Source: Zygnema cylindricum (taxonomy: Eukaryota > Streptophyta > Zygnematophyceae > Zygnematales > Zygnemataceae). From it: a stretch of 54,040 nucleotides of DNA. Shown here piece by piece: positions 52,868 to 54,040 of this stretch; the first letter of the stretch is position 1; every line of letters starts with the position of its first letter. Made by a program: the position numbers and the translations under genes. The stretch covers positions 64,001 to 118,040 of the forward strand of contig JBBHKE010001622.1 in assembly GCA_037447655.1 (NCBI GenBank). Direction: 5' to 3'. The notes beneath the pieces were generated by a model. The model did no database searches, was not told where the DNA came from, and saw only the letters and a program-made list of their open reading frames with translations.

Positions 52868-53818
52868 AGAAGCGAAGAGCCGTACTTTTGTATTACTCTA
52901 CTCATTTCCCAAGAAAAAATAAAAAGAGAAGAGCCATACTGCTGTAATATTGTACCCAATCCCAAGAAAAAATAAGAAAAGAAGAGCGTACTGCTGTACT
53001 AGTGTACTCATTTCCCAAGAAAAAACAAGATGAGAAGAGTCGTACTGATATACTACTGTACTCATTTCCCAAGAAAAAACAAGAAGAGAAGAGTCGTACT
53101 GCTGTATTACACTGCCAATCGCTATTAGAGTAAAAAAATAAATAGCGTAAAAACAAATTAGTGTTATTAATGCTAATTGGGAAAAAAAAAAAAAAAAAAC
53201 ATATATACTAATTAATCAATAACTCTAATTTGGGTTTTTTCGAATAATAAATGCCCGCCGTATTGATGTCTACATCAATATATGTATCCGTACAAAATCT
53301 GACAATTCGTACGCCAAAATCTAAATATTCGAGTTTGCACCTCTTTTTCCAGTGCACATTCACATGCGTGCGCAATTACATTAAATGACTTTTTCTACAT
53401 TTGTATTTTAAAAAATACATTCTGATACGGAAATGTTGTCTATACACCACACTATAAACATTGCGGTGTACTTCCGTTGTTAACGCTAATTAAAAATAGA
53501 ACCCTAAAAGGTGTAAAAAAGAAATAGAATTATGGATTGTATTTTAGGTTTTTTTTTATATAAAGGGCACCGAATTAGCGTTATTTACTCTAATAGCGAT
53601 TGGCGGTGTACTGTACCCATTTCCCAAGAAAAAACAAAAAGAGAAGAGTCGTACTGTTGTACTACTGTACTCATTTCCCAAGAAATAACAAGAAGAGAAG
53701 AGTCGTACTGTTGTAATACTGTACTCAATCTCAAGAAAAAACAAGAAGAGAAGAGTCGTACTGCTGTACTTACCGTACTTACCGTACTAATTTCCCAAGA
53801 AAAAACAACAGGAGCCAG
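52868..53818 (-). repeat. 54-bp tandem array, split by a MITE
   Basis: Units with CATTTCCCAAGAAAAAACAA and GAGAAGAGTCGTACTGCTGT recur every 52-54 bases: starts at 52898, 52952, 53004 and 53058, then 53613 onward after the MITE. On the minus strand a unit reads as 18 codons with SSCFFLGNEYSSTT-like wording. The array directly follows the RNase H motif STGSCCFFLGN of the fragment at the right edge. Open frames through it are by-products of the 3-divisible unit. Confidence 0.88.
53110..53608. mobile_element. 499-bp MITE-like DNA transposon with TA duplication
   Basis: The terminal inverted repeats are CACTGCCAATCGCTATTAGA.. (53110 on) and its complement ..TAATAGCGATTGGCGGTG (to 53608): 26 bases with one mismatch. 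It is flanked by TA on both sides (53108-53109 and 53609-53610). Removing 501 bp restores the 54-bp spacing of the surrounding array exactly (53058 to 53112). The interior is AT-rich and non-coding. The TA target suggests the Tc1/mariner group, but the termini are not a known Stowaway sequence to me. Confidence 0.88.
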
Positions 53819-54040
53819 TAGAAAAACAGCGCGATAGCTCATCTTGGGCCCAATCAGAGTCACCAAACCCGAAGAGGGTAGTAAGAACCAGAAGAGGAAT
53901 AACTGAGGCTCAAGGATTTAGTGCCTCGAAGATACCGAAAGACCCGTTTAGCAACTGCAAGATGAACTGTTTTGGCTTAACTGGTTGCTCTTCTATCTCC
54001 ACCCCCTTGGATGCCAATTCCCCTCTTGTCCCCTCCACCG
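53790..54040 (-). pseudogene. Copia RNase H fragment M at the right edge
   Basis: From 54040 leftward the minus strand gives a degraded linker, then the RT-RNase H connection VHLAVAKRVFRYLRGTKSL, a DSDWAQDELSRC region and FSTGSCCFFLGN. These match the Copia RNase H motifs RVLRYLRGT, SDSDWAGD and STTGYCFFLGN. The wording is closer to typical plant Copia than to elements A-I, so it is another family. After FFLGN it dissolves into the 54-bp array. Confidence 0.78.

Noticed and set aside
52902-53156. Repetitive FFLGN-rich small proteins (also 53556-53866 minus and 53532-53837 plus)
   Set aside because: They are produced by the 54-bp unit being divisible by three, and they cross the MITE ends.

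Overview
This is a eukaryotic repeat island. It holds no bacterial-type genes and no intact host gene that I can recognise. Almost everything from 1 to 49054 is made of Ty1/Copia LTR retrotransposons, whole, broken or nested. The domains appear in Copia order: gag with a CCHC knuckle, aspartic protease, GAG-pre-integrase HHCC, DDE integrase, reverse transcriptase, RNase H. The other large component is a 9.3 kb array of a 40-bp satellite. The species cannot be named from this sequence. A large TE-rich genome (plant, alga or invertebrate) fits. Ten N's at 39227-39236 mark an assembly gap.

Layout. Element A (minus, 1-5060, running off the left edge) sits inside the RT gene of element B (plus, 5061-6529). 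A tRNA-like or SINE-head sequence lies beside B's LTR. Element C (plus, about 7301-10980) lacks its 5' part. A 180-bp tandem duplication follows. Element E (minus, 12754-18947) is complete with two LTRs and a 5-bp target duplication. It is inserted into an older Copia copy D, whose halves lie at 11973-12753 and 18948-19299. A short satellite block (19300-19507) precedes element F (plus, 19508-22951), which has a mosaic LTR and an RT deletion. The main satellite runs from about 23000 to 32296. Then come minus-strand relatives of one family: G (32297-38057), H (39456-44243) and I (43567-49054). H and I share one LTR. Between G and H lie a fragment J, a plus-strand LTR-like sequence L and the gap. 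From 49055 to 54040 there is non-coding DNA with dispersed repeats, a large palindrome, a 499-bp MITE-like element inserted in a 54-bp tandem array, and a Copia RNase H fragment at the right edge.

Main discovery. In this Copia group the LTR overlaps the gag gene. The gag ATG lies inside the LTR, 53-62 nt before the LTR's terminal CA. In nearly every copy the LTR ends at the second base of a Gln or His codon. The following bases, matching GGTTATGGGC(CC), complement the anticodon arm of initiator tRNA-Met and also encode Val-Met-Gly. The primer binding site is therefore inside gag and appears to use a half-tRNA primer, as known for Drosophila copia. This explains why every 3' LTR here seems to be followed by a gag start.

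All coding regions carry stops, frameshifts or deletions, so no element looks autonomous as assembled. The longest open pieces are a 497-codon RT frame in A, a 380-codon protease-integrase frame in H, and 316-318-codon RT frames in E and I.
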